64,000 nucleotides of DNA from Amycolatopsis sp. QT-25 (GCF_029369745.1 NZ_CP120210.1:1550001-1614000), one strand, 5' to 3'. Counted from the stretch's first letter, positions 16,911-25,637 are shown. The notes: a model not told the origin generated them from the sequence alone. Program-made: numbers and translations.

Positions 16911-17342
16911 GTGGTCGGACGCGGTGAGCTGACAGACAAGGCCTGGGCAACGATTGCGCCGCTGTTGCCTGTGGAGACAGGTCGCAGGGGTGGGCGGTGG
17001 CGTAGCCACCGGCAGGTGATCAACGCGATTCTGTGGCATGAGCGGACGGGTGCGCCGTGGCGTGACCTGCCTGAACGGTATGGGCCGTGGAAGACCGCGC
17101 ATGAGCGATTACGGAAGTGGGCCGCGGACGGAACCTGGGACCGGATCCTGGAACACGTGATCGTCAAAGACGACTCACTCGGGACGCTCGAGGACAACAT
17201 CGAGTTTGTGATCAGTGTCGATTCCACGAGCGTCCGGGCCCACCAGCACGCGGTCGGCGCCCGGAAAAAAGGGGCTGCGCGGACTGGATCGAAGAGCTCG
17301 CCATCGACGGCGAGTGCCTCGGACGATCACGAGGGGGACTGA
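16911..17342 (+). CDS. IS5-family transposase, upstream frame
   Basis: 143 residues; start GTG 16911. Contains the N-terminal DUF4096-like region (ELTDKAWATIAPLLP, GGRWRSHRQVINAILW, GAPWRDLPERYGPWKT) and the first catalytic aspartate in FVISVDSTSVRAHQHA. After GARKKG it reads out of register. The run GGAAAAAAGGGG about 17260 is a plausible -1 slippery site; slipping there joins it to the downstream frame and gives a full DDE transposase. Confidence 0.82.
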   Translation: MVGRGELTDKAWATIAPLLPVETGRRGGRWRSHRQVINAILWHERTGAPWRDLPERYGPWKTAHERLRKWAADGTWDRILEHVIVKDDSLGTLEDNIEFVISVDSTSVRAHQHAVGARKKGAARTGSKSSPSTASASDDHEGD

Positions 17343-17788
17343 CCAGCAAGATCCACTTGGCTGTCGATGCCGCCGGTCTGCCGTTGGCGGTGATCCTGAC
17401 ACCAGGGCAGGCCGCGGACAACCCGCAACTGCTTCCGCTGCTGGATGACATCCGTGACATCGACGTGGACGGGCAGAGGGTGCGGGTCGGGCGGGCGCTG
17501 GCCGACAAGGCCTACACCCACCCGAGCACCCGACAGGCGCTGCGGGAGCGCAGGATCAAGGCCACCATTCCCGAACGCGCCGACCAGATCGCCCGCCGGA
17601 AGGCGAAGGGCAAGGCCGGTGGCAGGCCACCGGCCTTCGACCCCGACCTCTGCAAGCTCCGCAACGTCGTCGAACGATGCTTCAACCGGCTCAAACAATT
17701 CCGGGGCCTGGCAACACGATACGCCAAACGAGCCGCCTACCACCGCGCCGAAATCATCCTCGCCAGCATCGTCCTCCACCTCCGATGA
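17117..17788 (+). CDS. IS5-family transposase, downstream frame
   Basis: Meaningful sequence starts at about 17262 after the frameshift (GCADWIEELAIDGECLGRSR). The rest holds the core of the DDE domain: GGLTSKIHLAVDAAGLPLAV, GQAADNPQLLPLL, ADKAYTHPSTRQALR (second aspartate) and RNVVERCFNRLKQFRGLATR with the catalytic glutamate. The stop lies at the inner edge of the right inverted repeat. Produced as a fusion with the upstream frame by -1 frameshifting. Confidence 0.82.
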   Translation: MGRGRNLGPDPGTRDRQRRLTRDARGQHRVCDQCRFHERPGPPARGRRPEKRGCADWIEELAIDGECLGRSRGGLTSKIHLAVDAAGLPLAVILTPGQAADNPQLLPLLDDIRDIDVDGQRVRVGRALADKAYTHPSTRQALRERRIKATIPERADQIARRKAKGKAGGRPPAFDPDLCKLRNVVERCFNRLKQFRGLATRYAKRAAYHRAEIILASIVLHLR

Positions 17789-17849
17789 AGATCCCCAGGA
17801 CACGCCCTAGCCGCCGGAGGGAGACCGCGGCGAGAACGGTGTGCACAAG

Positions 17850-17998
17850 ATGACAGAAGATAACGCCTACCGTCCTCGCGTAGCGGTGGTGACCGGTTCG
17901 GAATCCGGTATCGGCCGTCGCCGTCGCGCCGGCCGGTGCCGGCACCGATCTCGGAAGCACGCAGCACACCGATGAGCAGGGTGCCGTGACATCGCGAT
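17850..17998 (+). pseudogene. Short-chain dehydrogenase remnant
   Basis: ATG 17850 begins MTEDNAYRPRVAVVTGSESG then IGR, the TGxxxGIG nucleotide-binding start of an SDR. Then the frame breaks; another frame continues with GTDLGSTQHTDEQGAV, resembling the next SDR strand. Only about 50 residues of a normal 250 survive. Confidence 0.6.
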
Positions 17999-18055
17999 GG
18001 TCATCGGTGGCTCCGGCCGCGGTGGCCGAACGCGCGGAACTCGGTGAGCTTGTCT

Positions 18056-18175
18056 TCTGTCAAGCTGTACGCCGACAAGGCCTACGGCCATGCCGCCTCC
18101 GACGCCTCACCCTGCATTGCGAACGCAAAGTCAGCCACTTCCGCGGAGTCGCTCGCACCTGCCGCAAGATACTCC
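18056..18175 (+). pseudogene. Transposase fragment
   Basis: VKLYADKAYGHA resembles the second DDE block of IS5/IS4-type transposases. A shifted frame continues LRRLTLHCERKVSHFRGVAR. Short and frameshifted; family uncertain. Confidence 0.4.
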
Positions 18176-18279
18176 GCAGACTCACCACGCGGGACACTTT
18201 AAAGGTGCTGAAAATTTTCAAACCGCGGGCGGCGGTGGGTTCAACATGTTCAACAGGGAAAACTTCGTGAAGGGTTGAC

Positions 18280-18745
18280 GTACGTCTGTGGTGTCTATTC
18301 ACTGGAAGGTGAACGGCCCGCAAGAAGGCCGCATCGTAATGCGGAGGAAGAATCTCCTGGGTAGCGGGTCCGACTGCATCGACGATTTGAGCGAAGGTTT
18401 CGGGAAGTTGAAACGGGTTCATGCAAGAGCAGGAAGAAAGGTGGTTGGACGCAAGTGAAATAAGCAAAACAATGAGAAACTCGAACCGCTGGCGAGTGCA
18501 TGGCCCTACTGGCGAAATACTTTTCGGACGGCGCACGTAAAATAGGGCGAGCCAAAATGAAGGCTTGCGCGCGGGGATTGACCGAGGTGACAATCTTTGT
18601 CGTCGTGTCGACGTCGGAATCCCCGTTTCTTTTGCGTGCCGATGGTCAATGAAATCATGCAGGCAGAAGCGGCAAATTCAACAAAACATATTAGATCCCT
18701 CTAACTGCCTGTTCGTGTCGACGTCGACTCGGTAGAGGAATTTGC
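18280..18745. other. AT-richer intergenic region upstream of the metabolic cluster
   Basis: About 465 bases, visibly less GC-rich than the surroundings, with no convincing gene. It should hold the promoter of the cluster starting at 18746. A 13-base sequence, CGTGTCGACGTCG, occurs twice in it (18604-18616 and 18714-18726). Confidence 0.4.
18604..18726. promoter_or_regulatory. Pair of identical 13-mers, possible regulator sites
   Basis: CGTGTCGACGTCG occurs at 18604-18616 and 18714-18726, 110 bases apart, the second 20 bases before the TTG start of the first cluster gene. Each contains the palindromes GTCGAC and CGACGTCG. Spaced copies upstream of an operon suggest an operator pair; this is inference. 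Confidence 0.35.
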
Positions 18746-19438
18746 TTGATTGGACGTGTTCTGACGCTCGATGTGCAGAAAGGTACCGCAGTGGATGCCA
18801 GTGCGATCGTGAACAAGCTCGACATCTCGGTCAAGAATCATGTGGAGAACAATGAGTTCATTGTTGCCGCGCGGAACGGGAGGCTTGACAAGAAGCAGAT
18901 ACACAGGCTGCTGCAGGTCGAGTTCCAGACGCAGGAGGCGGAATTCGCGGCCTATCCGCTGTTGGCGATCCGGTTCCGGCACGAGGTGCCCGCGAGCCTG
19001 TTCGTCCACGTCGCCGACACGATCCTCAAGGCCAGGCGCTTCCTGGTGAAAGATGTGGCAGCCGCTGTGGGCCTCGACGTGGAGGACCTGCGACGGGAGC
19101 CGCTGCCGCCCGCGATCCAGGAAGCCGCGACCATGCTTTCCTGGATGGGTTTGCACGCGGGCGCCGGTGAGGCGGCGTTGGTCGCCCGGACCGACTTCCT
19201 GTTGTGGACCGCGGCGTGCGGAACGCTGTTGGACGTCTTGTCCGACAGCGACGTTCCCGACCTGCTGATCTCCTACCTGCAGCAGTACGCCGAACCGCCC
19301 GCGGAGGTCATCGACGGCGCGGTGGAGGTCATCGATTTCGCGTTGGCCGCGGGCGAGGAAGCGGACAAGGTGATCCGCAGCGCACCGGGAGTGGAACCGA
19401 TGCTCGGCAACCTGTGGCATTTCGCCGCAGCCGGCTGA
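18746..19438 (+). CDS. TenA/haem-oxygenase-like fold protein
   Basis: 230 residues. Two starts are possible: TTG 18746 (AGAGGA site six bases upstream) and GTG 18791 (AGAAAGG seven bases upstream, giving MDASAIVNKLDISV). All-helical, with a TenA/HO-like layout: HVENNEFIVAARNGRLDKKQ then IHRLLQVEFQTQ, RFRHEVPASLFVHVADTILK, then GLHAGAGEAALVARTDFLLW. Related proteins include thiaminase-type enzymes and di-iron oxidases that act on amino acids in natural-product pathways. The H-x3-D-x2-H ligand set expected for the di-iron type is not evident, so metal-dependent catalysis is doubtful. First of three closely spaced genes, 12 bases before the ligase. Confidence 0.6.
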   Translation: MIGRVLTLDVQKGTAVDASAIVNKLDISVKNHVENNEFIVAARNGRLDKKQIHRLLQVEFQTQEAEFAAYPLLAIRFRHEVPASLFVHVADTILKARRFLVKDVAAAVGLDVEDLRREPLPPAIQEAATMLSWMGLHAGAGEAALVARTDFLLWTAACGTLLDVLSDSDVPDLLISYLQQYAEPPAEVIDGAVEVIDFALAAGEEADKVIRSAPGVEPMLGNLWHFAAAG

Positions 19439-19450
19439 GCGGCACACCCG

Positions 19451-20935
19451 ATGGGAGCGCGGATCGGCGCCGAGGCGTTCGCGGACGGTGACCGCGAGAT
19501 TTTCCGCCGTCGTCTGGAGGACTCGCTGTTCGTGTTGGACACCGTGCTGCGACGGCCCGGTTTCGGTGAACCCGCCGATAAGGTCGGCGCCGAGTTGGAG
19601 ATGTTCCTCATCACCGAGGACGGCACTCCGGCACCGGTGAACCTCGCGGTGATCGCCGCGGCCCGCGACGAGCGGCTCACCCACGAGGTGGGCAGCTTCA
19701 ACCTGGAGCTCAACCTGACCCCCAGGCGCTTCGCGGGCAGGCCGTTCACCGGCATCCAGACCGAGATCGAGGCGGTTCTGGGACTGCTGGCCGACGTCGG
19801 CAGGCAATTCGGGGCACTCGCGCTGCCCATCGGGATGCTGCCGACCCTGCGCCTGGGCGACCTCGGCAGCGACACGATGACCGACGTGCTCCGGTACCGA
19901 GTACTCGACCGCGAGTTGCGCCGCCTTCGGGACGGACCGTTCCGCATCGACATCAGCGGACCGGACGAATGCGCCATCGAGGCGGACTCCATCGCGGTCC
20001 AGGCCGCCTGCTGCTCGTGGCAGGTCCACATCACCGCGGTCCCGGAGCAGTTGGCGATCACCTACGACGCGGTGCAGTTGGCGACGGCGCCGCTGCTGGC
20101 GGTGTCCGGGAACTCGCCACTGCTGCTGGGGCAGCGGCTGTGGCAGGAGACCAGGATCGCGCTCTACGAGCAGGGCATGGGCGACCACGCCGCGGCCACC
20201 GCGGCCGGGGCCGTGCCCCGCGTATCCTTCGGATCGGGGTGGACGCACGGGACCGCAGGCATCTTCGAGGACCTGGTGCGCGACCACGAGGTCCTTGTTC
20301 CCCAGTGGTCCGACGAGGACCCGCTGACGGCGCTGCAGCGGGGCCACAACCCGCGCCTGGACGAGCTGCGCCTGCACCAGAGCACCGTATGGCGATGGAA
20401 CCGCCCGGTGTACGACCCGGCGGGCAGCGTCCGGGTGGAAGCGCGCGCGTTGCCCTCCGGTCCCACCCCGGTGGACATGGCGGCCAACACCGCGTTCCTG
20501 GTCGGCCTGACCACTCATCTGACCACTGCCGGGAGCGGGTTCACCACCGCGTTGCCCTTCGTCGCCGCGAAGGAGAACTTCTACCGAGCCGCGGCCATCG
20601 GTCCCCAGGCGCTCTTGTGGTGGCCGTTTCCCGATGGTGTGCGGCTGCTCCCCGCCGCCGAGCTGGTGTGCGAGCTGATCCCGGTGGCAGCCGACGGGCT
20701 GCTCGCACTCGGCGTCGACCACGCCGAGATCGACCGGTACCTGTCGGTGGTGCGATGCCGCGCCACCACCGGGCGGACCGGCGCGCGGTGGCAGCAGCGC
20801 GCCTTCGAGGCGCTGCGGCGGCGGTCGTCCACTGAACGGGCGCTGCACGAGTTGGTTCACCGCTACGACGAACTGTGCACCACCAACGAGCCGGTGCACA
20901 CCTGGCCGGCGCCATTTCGAGGAGCGACCCAGTGA
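19451..20935 (+). CDS. Glutamate-cysteine-ligase-type carboxylate-amine ligase
   Basis: 494 residues from ATG 19451. The fold fits the GCS2/YbdK group: acid-rich ATP/metal strand GAELEMFLITEDGTPAP, then THEVGSFNLELNLTPRRFAG (the conserved E-x-Glu-Leu-x-TP region), IDISGPDECAIEADSIAV, CSWQVHITAVP (the Q-H-x-x motif) and RVEARALPSGPTPVDMAAN near the C-terminus. Such enzymes use ATP to join the gamma-carboxyl of glutamate to an amine. No EgtB, EgtD or mycothiol genes lie nearby, so ordinary thiol synthesis is unlikely; a dedicated glutamyl-amide step in a small-molecule pathway is more likely (inference). The stop overlaps the next GTG start (GTGA). Confidence 0.72.
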   Translation: MGARIGAEAFADGDREIFRRRLEDSLFVLDTVLRRPGFGEPADKVGAELEMFLITEDGTPAPVNLAVIAAARDERLTHEVGSFNLELNLTPRRFAGRPFTGIQTEIEAVLGLLADVGRQFGALALPIGMLPTLRLGDLGSDTMTDVLRYRVLDRELRRLRDGPFRIDISGPDECAIEADSIAVQAACCSWQVHITAVPEQLAITYDAVQLATAPLLAVSGNSPLLLGQRLWQETRIALYEQGMGDHAAATAAGAVPRVSFGSGWTHGTAGIFEDLVRDHEVLVPQWSDEDPLTALQRGHNPRLDELRLHQSTVWRWNRPVYDPAGSVRVEARALPSGPTPVDMAANTAFLVGLTTHLTTAGSGFTTALPFVAAKENFYRAAAIGPQALLWWPFPDGVRLLPAAELVCELIPVAADGLLALGVDHAEIDRYLSVVRCRATTGRTGARWQQRAFEALRRRSSTERALHELVHRYDELCTTNEPVHTWPAPFRGATQ

Positions 20936-23928
20936 GCACACCTCCCGCGGCCGACCTGCAGGTCGACTTCCCCTTCGACTATGCCGCCCACGTGGCCGAC
21001 GGGCGGCGCATCGGCCGTTTGCCGACGAGCGTCCTGGGGACCCGGGTCGCGGTGATCGGGACCGGTGGCAGCGGGCTGACCGCAGCCTACGAGCTGCTTC
21101 GCGCGGGCTGCATCCCGATCCTCTACGAGGCCGAACGCTCCCCGGACGGCCCAGGGGGCAGACGGTTGGGCGGGCGCATGTACTCCCTGCGACTGGCCCC
21201 CGCCGACAGCGCGGTGGTGGAACTGGGGTGCATGCGCGTCCCCGACTCCGCCCGGCTGCTGCGGCACTACGCCGACAGGTTCGGCCTGCACTGGCAATCC
21301 TTCCGCGACGAGTATGTCGCGGACACCACCCCGCGCACCGTCCTGGACATCGACGGTCGCACCCACACCGTGCACGAGGTCACCGACCTGTACCCCGAGA
21401 GCGAGGTGTTCCGGCAGGCACACACCCAGTGGCTGGCGGCGCTGGAGCGGATCGGCCTCACAGACCTGCGCCGGGCGGTGGCGGACCGGGAGCCCGAGGA
21501 GATCCGACGGCTGTGGTCGGCCTTGCTCGGCCGCTACGAGCAGTGGACCTTCCACCGCTTCCTGCTCGATCCCGACGGCGCCGGGCTGACCTGGGACCAG
21601 GCCCGTGTGCTGGGCACCTCGGGCGTGGCAACGGCGGCCTGGGACTGCTTCTTCGAACTCGCCTTCACCGAGATCATGCGGCTGCTCCTGTGCACCGAGG
21701 GCGCCGAGGTGTTCCACCTGCGCGAAGGCATGAGCGCGGTGGCCGAGGGCTTCTGGAATCACCGGACCGGTCTGCCCGACGGCCGCTTCACCAGCCTGGC
21801 CGAGGTCAACGACGGCGCGCCACGGCCCGGGGTGGTCACCCTGGAGGTCGGCGAAAACGCAGCCGAGGGCGTGGTCGTGCACGACGAGGACGGCCGCGCG
21901 GACTGGTTCCCCGCCGTCGTCTTCACCCCGCAACTGCACGTGCTGGAGACCTCCGTGCAGGTCCGCCCGCTGCGCCCGGGCGGCCCGGCGCCCTTCGGGC
22001 CCAGATTGCTGCGGGCCATCCGCAGGCTCAGCTATTGGCAGTCGGCCAAGACCCTCCTGGTGACCGAGACACCGTTCTGGACCGGAACCAGCCTCGACGG
22101 GGTGACCCTGACCGACCGGCTGCCACGTGCGACCTACACGATGGACTTCGGCGAGCCGAGGGAACCGGGCGGCAGGCGATCGGTGCTCGTGCTCAGCTTC
22201 ACCTGGGCCGAGGACTCCATGAAGGTCGGTTCCTCCACCCTGGAGGAACGGGTGGCGGCGTTCGTGGGCGAACTCTGCGAGATCCACCCGGAGATGGCCG
22301 AGGAACTGCGCCACCAGGTCGCCGCGGGCGCCGCCTGCACGATCTCCTGGGAAGGACAGCGCAACTTCAAGGGCATCTGCCGGTTCTCACGGCCCGGGGA
22401 ATACCCCTACCAGTGGGACCTGTTCTCCCACTTCATGAAAGACGCCACGGGCACGGCGGCGGTGCCGGGGGAACCGGCCAACCCGCTGTTCCTCGCGGGC
22501 GACGACGTGGCGTGGTCCACCGGGTGGCTCAACCAGGCCATGACTTCCGGCCTGAACGCGGCCTGGGGAGTGCTGCACTGCCTGGGTGGCAAGACCTTCC
22601 CGGACAACCCGGGCCCCGGCGACGTCTGGCGGCACGAGCAGTACCGGCCGCTGTCGCCCACCGAGGTCGTGGACCGGCCGGAACCCGGTCGGCCGTCCAC
22701 CACGACCCGCCCCCGTGACACCGGTCACGACGAGTTCGTGGTGACCGCCGACCGCCTGTGGGACGGGGAGCGGATGCACCCGGCCGTCGAAGCGCGGGTG
22801 CTGGTGCGACAGGGCCGCGTCGAGCAGGTCGGCGCGCGGGTGGCCGTGTCGCCGGCGGTGGGCAGCATCGACCTGCCGGGACACACCCTGCTCCCGGGTC
22901 TGATCGATTGCCACGTGCACGTGTTGGACGAGGCGCTGAACACCGCCTCCATCGGAAAGCAGACCCTCAGGGCGCTCCCGGCGATGCGGGCGCTGCTGGA
23001 CAACGGGTTCACCACGGTGCGCGACCTGGGCAGCGCCGACTACCCCGCCACGATCGACCTGCGCGAAGCGGTCAAGGAAGGGATCGTGATCGGTCCCCGC
23101 CTGCTCACCGCGCCTAACATCATCTCCGCCCGCGGCGGGCACGGCGACAAGGAATCGGAACTGACCAAGCGGTTCACCATCGAGGTCGGGACCCTGGCCG
23201 ACGGCACCGCCGAGGTGCTCACCCAGGTCCGTCAACAAGTCAGGGCGGGCGCCGACTGGATCAAGTTCGCTGCCAGCGGCGGGTTCGGTACGCCGTCGGA
23301 CCATCCGGCCGCGGTGACCTACACCCAGATGGAGATGACCGCGTTGGTCGCCGCCGCCACCGATCTGGGCCTGCCCTGCGCCGTGCACGCCTTCAACGAC
23401 GAAGCGGTGTGCCGTGCGGTACGCGCCGGGGTGCGCTCGGTCGAACACGCGAACATGGTCGGGGCCGACACGTTCGCGCTGCTTGCCGACCGCGGTGTCT
23501 ACCTGGTGCCCACGCTGTACACGATGTTCCACCACCTCGACCGACTCGACGACGAGGACTTCTGGGACGGCAAGTCGGACAGCATGCGCACCAAGTTCGA
23601 GGAGTGCGCGGAGGCGATCCGCTCCTCGACAGGCCACCTTGCCGACAGCGACGTGCTGCTGGCCTTCGGCACCGACGCCAGCGTCATCCCTTACGAGGAC
23701 ACGTGGCGGGAATTCACCGCGATGGCGCGCGTCGGCATCGCCACCGACCGGATCCTCAAAGCCGCGACGTCGGTGGCGTCCGACCTGTTGCGGCAGCCCG
23801 GACTCGGCCACGTGCGGCCCGGCGCGGTCGCCGACCTGGTCGCGGTCCCCGGTGACCCCATCGAGGACATCGACATGATGGGCAAAGTGGACTTCATCAT
23901 GCAGGAGGGCATCGTCCGAAAGCCCTGA
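20932..23928 (+). CDS. Fusion: flavin amine oxidase plus amidohydrolase
   Basis: 998 residues from GTG 20932 (overlapping the ligase stop). Residues about 35-580 form a flavin monoamine oxidase/L-amino-acid oxidase: VAVIGTGGSGLTAAYELLRA, E-A-E-R and GGRRLGGRM for FAD, MRVPDSARLL, and the C-terminal FAD motif PLFLAGDDVAWSTGWLNQAM. A short linker rich in Pro/Thr/Arg follows. Residues about 600-998 form a metal-dependent amidohydrolase of the prolidase/imidazolonepropionase-like group: LPGLIDCHVHV (HxH), WIKFAASGG (bridging Lys), CAVHAF, VEHANM and FGTDAS (catalytic Asp), all ligands present. The fusion implies oxidation and hydrolysis of one compound in sequence, perhaps an oxidised amine or amide from the ligase. 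Substrate unknown. The stop codon lies inside a long palindrome. Confidence 0.85.
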   Translation: MSTPPAADLQVDFPFDYAAHVADGRRIGRLPTSVLGTRVAVIGTGGSGLTAAYELLRAGCIPILYEAERSPDGPGGRRLGGRMYSLRLAPADSAVVELGCMRVPDSARLLRHYADRFGLHWQSFRDEYVADTTPRTVLDIDGRTHTVHEVTDLYPESEVFRQAHTQWLAALERIGLTDLRRAVADREPEEIRRLWSALLGRYEQWTFHRFLLDPDGAGLTWDQARVLGTSGVATAAWDCFFELAFTEIMRLLLCTEGAEVFHLREGMSAVAEGFWNHRTGLPDGRFTSLAEVNDGAPRPGVVTLEVGENAAEGVVVHDEDGRADWFPAVVFTPQLHVLETSVQVRPLRPGGPAPFGPRLLRAIRRLSYWQSAKTLLVTETPFWTGTSLDGVTLTDRLPRATYTMDFGEPREPGGRRSVLVLSFTWAEDSMKVGSSTLEERVAAFVGELCEIHPEMAEELRHQVAAGAACTISWEGQRNFKGICRFSRPGEYPYQWDLFSHFMKDATGTAAVPGEPANPLFLAGDDVAWSTGWLNQAMTSGLNAAWGVLHCLGGKTFPDNPGPGDVWRHEQYRPLSPTEVVDRPEPGRPSTTTRPRDTGHDEFVVTADRLWDGERMHPAVEARVLVRQGRVEQVGARVAVSPAVGSIDLPGHTLLPGLIDCHVHVLDEALNTASIGKQTLRALPAMRALLDNGFTTVRDLGSADYPATIDLREAVKEGIVIGPRLLTAPNIISARGGHGDKESELTKRFTIEVGTLADGTAEVLTQVRQQVRAGADWIKFAASGGFGTPSDHPAAVTYTQMEMTALVAAATDLGLPCAVHAFNDEAVCRAVRAGVRSVEHANMVGADTFALLADRGVYLVPTLYTMFHHLDRLDDEDFWDGKSDSMRTKFEECAEAIRSSTGHLADSDVLLAFGTDASVIPYEDTWREFTAMARVGIATDRILKAATSVASDLLRQPGLGHVRPGAVADLVAVPGDPIEDIDMMGKVDFIMQEGIVRKP

Positions 23929-23989
23929 AAGCCGGTGGACCCCGGGAGAGACGCGGTCCGCGTCTCTCCCGGGGTCCACCGGCTTTCAG
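23925..23989. terminator. Perfect 65-nt palindrome holding both stop codons
   Basis: The arm 23925-23956 is the exact reverse complement of 23958-23989, with a single T between: 32 perfect base pairs. The base of each arm contains CTGA, so the stops of the plus-strand amidohydrolase (23926-23928) and the minus-strand decarboxylase (23986-23988) lie at mirror positions. Best read as a bidirectional terminator. Confidence 0.88.
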
Positions 23990-25131
23990 GCGGAAGCAGC
24001 CAGCTCCTCGCACAACGTGTCGACCAGCCGTTCGGTGACGTGGGGCATAACCACCAACGCCGCGTGCTCCTCGTCGCGGACCAGGTGCCAGCGGTGGCAG
24101 AAATCTTTCGAGGGCCGGTCGAACAGCACGATGGTCCCCCCGCGCGCTCGGGTCGGGTTGCGGCCGATCTCGGCGAGCTTGCGCTGGGCGTGGGCGGCGG
24201 TTCGGTGGCACTGGCGCACCTGTTCGGCCAGCCCGCTCCTGCCCAGACCTCGGAGTTCGTACCACAGCAGGGCCGGTGCCAGCGAATCTCGGGAACCGGT
24301 GATGGTGTCGTCGTCGGAACCGATGGCGACCCCTTCCCTTCGGATGATCGTGACATCGGCCTCCGGCACCAGAACCACACCGCAGGGCACCGGGCAGCCG
24401 ATCACCTTGTGTCCGCTCATGGCGACGCTGTCGGCCCCCGACGCGAGGTTCCACGGGATCGCCTCGTCGCCGAACTCGGCCAGGATGCCGCCGAACGCGG
24501 CGTCGCAGTGCACCCAGCCGCGCTCGACCTGCGCCGCTGCGAGCGCTTTGCGCACCCCGGGCAGGTCGTCTACCGCGCCGCGGCCGGTTGTGCCGATCGT
24601 GACCGCGACCACGGCGGCCCGGCCGGGGTGCCGGGCCAGTTCCCGGACCAGCGCCGTGTTGTCCATCGTGCCATCCGACCGGGTTCGCACCGTGACGTAG
24701 GGCATCCGCAACAACCTGGCCAGCTTCGGGAACGAGTAGTGCGCCTCCGCCGAGGCGTAGAGCACGGCGTCGGGGTGGCGCTCCCGCGCCACCCACACCG
24801 CGAATATGTTGCTCTCGGTTCCCCCGCTGGTGAGATACCCGAACACCCGGGACGGATCACCCCCGGCCAGAGCGGTGAAGAAGTCCAGCACCGCCACCTC
24901 GAACGGTTTGGTGTCGATCCGGAACTCGTTCTCCACGCGCGGGTTGCCCGCATTGTTGCCGTGCACGGCCAGGAGATCCGCCAGCGGGCGGTAATCGAAG
25001 TCGAGGTTTATGGGTAACCCCACCATGCGGTCGCACTCCGCGCGCATCCACCGCACCGCTTCAGTCAGCGGACCGACGTCCTGGCTGCCGTCCTCGCCGA
25101 TGCGCAATTCTTGAGAGTCGAACATTTTCAT
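23986..25131 (-). CDS. PLP-dependent decarboxylase, histidine-decarboxylase-like
   Basis: 381 residues, close to the size of PLP-type bacterial histidine decarboxylases. Start ATG 25131 with GGAGGT eight bases upstream. Key blocks: HGNNAGNPRVENEF (residues about 58-70), the cofactor loop TSGGTESNIF (101-110), HCDAAFGG (208-215) with the PLP-binding Asp, and SGHKVIGCP with the Schiff-base Lys242. The product would be a primary amine from an amino acid, histidine being the best guess from overall resemblance. It converges on the ligase/oxidase operon, and an amine from it could feed the glutamyl ligase and amine oxidase. Aromatic or other amino acids cannot be excluded as substrate. Confidence 0.8.
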   Translation of the reverse strand: MKMFDSQELRIGEDGSQDVGPLTEAVRWMRAECDRMVGLPINLDFDYRPLADLLAVHGNNAGNPRVENEFRIDTKPFEVAVLDFFTALAGGDPSRVFGYLTSGGTESNIFAVWVARERHPDAVLYASAEAHYSFPKLARLLRMPYVTVRTRSDGTMDNTALVRELARHPGRAAVVAVTIGTTGRGAVDDLPGVRKALAAAQVERGWVHCDAAFGGILAEFGDEAIPWNLASGADSVAMSGHKVIGCPVPCGVVLVPEADVTIIRREGVAIGSDDDTITGSRDSLAPALLWYELRGLGRSGLAEQVRQCHRTAAHAQRKLAEIGRNPTRARGGTIVLFDRPSKDFCHRWHLVRDEEHAALVVMPHVTERLVDTLCEELAASA

Positions 25132-25637
25132 GATTGTCTACCTCCACTGCATTGTGGGAACGCGTGACGTGCGCGGCCATGCCCGATTCGTGCGTGGACT
25201 GCGACGCCTCGGACTACTGGCGCGGAATGTCGATGCCAGGCGGTCGGATCGCGGTCCGTTCCGCCCGTGGCATGTGATGCGGGTACTCCGCGGGAACGCA
25301 ACCGCATTCGATCAGCCGCTCCGGGGTGCCGTCGGCTTGTCATCGGTGCTCCGGAGCGCGCCCCAGGCGCCTCAGCGTCCATCCTGCGAGGTCGCTCCGC
25401 CGGACTCCCAATAAAAATGTAGTCGTTCGACGGTCGGGGCGGTAGGCCCATACGGGCTGTTCGCTCCGACTCTCCAGAGGCCGAGTGTCTTCTGCGGGGA
25501 TTGTTTCGAACCTGGCGATCCGTGTACTTCCTGACTTCTTCCTCCCGCTTACGGAGCGGGTTCGCCGCTGATCACAGGACTCACCCGGAAGGGAGATGGC
25601 CTCAGTGGCGAGGCCGTGCTTGAATTGAAGGGGAACT
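25132..25637. other. Intergenic, no gene recognised
   Basis: About 500 bases upstream of the decarboxylase. Overlapping frames on both strands have antisense-like composition. The promoter of the decarboxylase should lie within the first 150 bases. Confidence 0.35.

Larger units (their letters stand above)
16861..17809 (+). mobile_element. IS5-family insertion sequence
   Basis: About 950 bp bounded by terminal inverted repeats: 16861-16882 matches the reverse complement of 17788-17809 at 21 of 22 positions (TAGGGCGTGTCCTG...). Both flanks read CTAG, so the outer TA may be the target duplication typical of the IS427 group. It carries two overlapping transposase frames joined by a -1 frameshift site and looks intact. 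It sits among gene remnants. Confidence 0.85.

Noticed and set aside
18701..20941. 746-codon minus-strand frame opposite the TenA-like and ligase genes
   Set aside because: Gly/Arg/Gln-rich shadow; the plus strand has conserved motifs and coupled starts.
18746..25131. Ergothioneine-type pathway
   Set aside because: A glutamate-cysteine-type ligase is present but no EgtB sulfoxide synthase, EgtC or EgtD-like genes.
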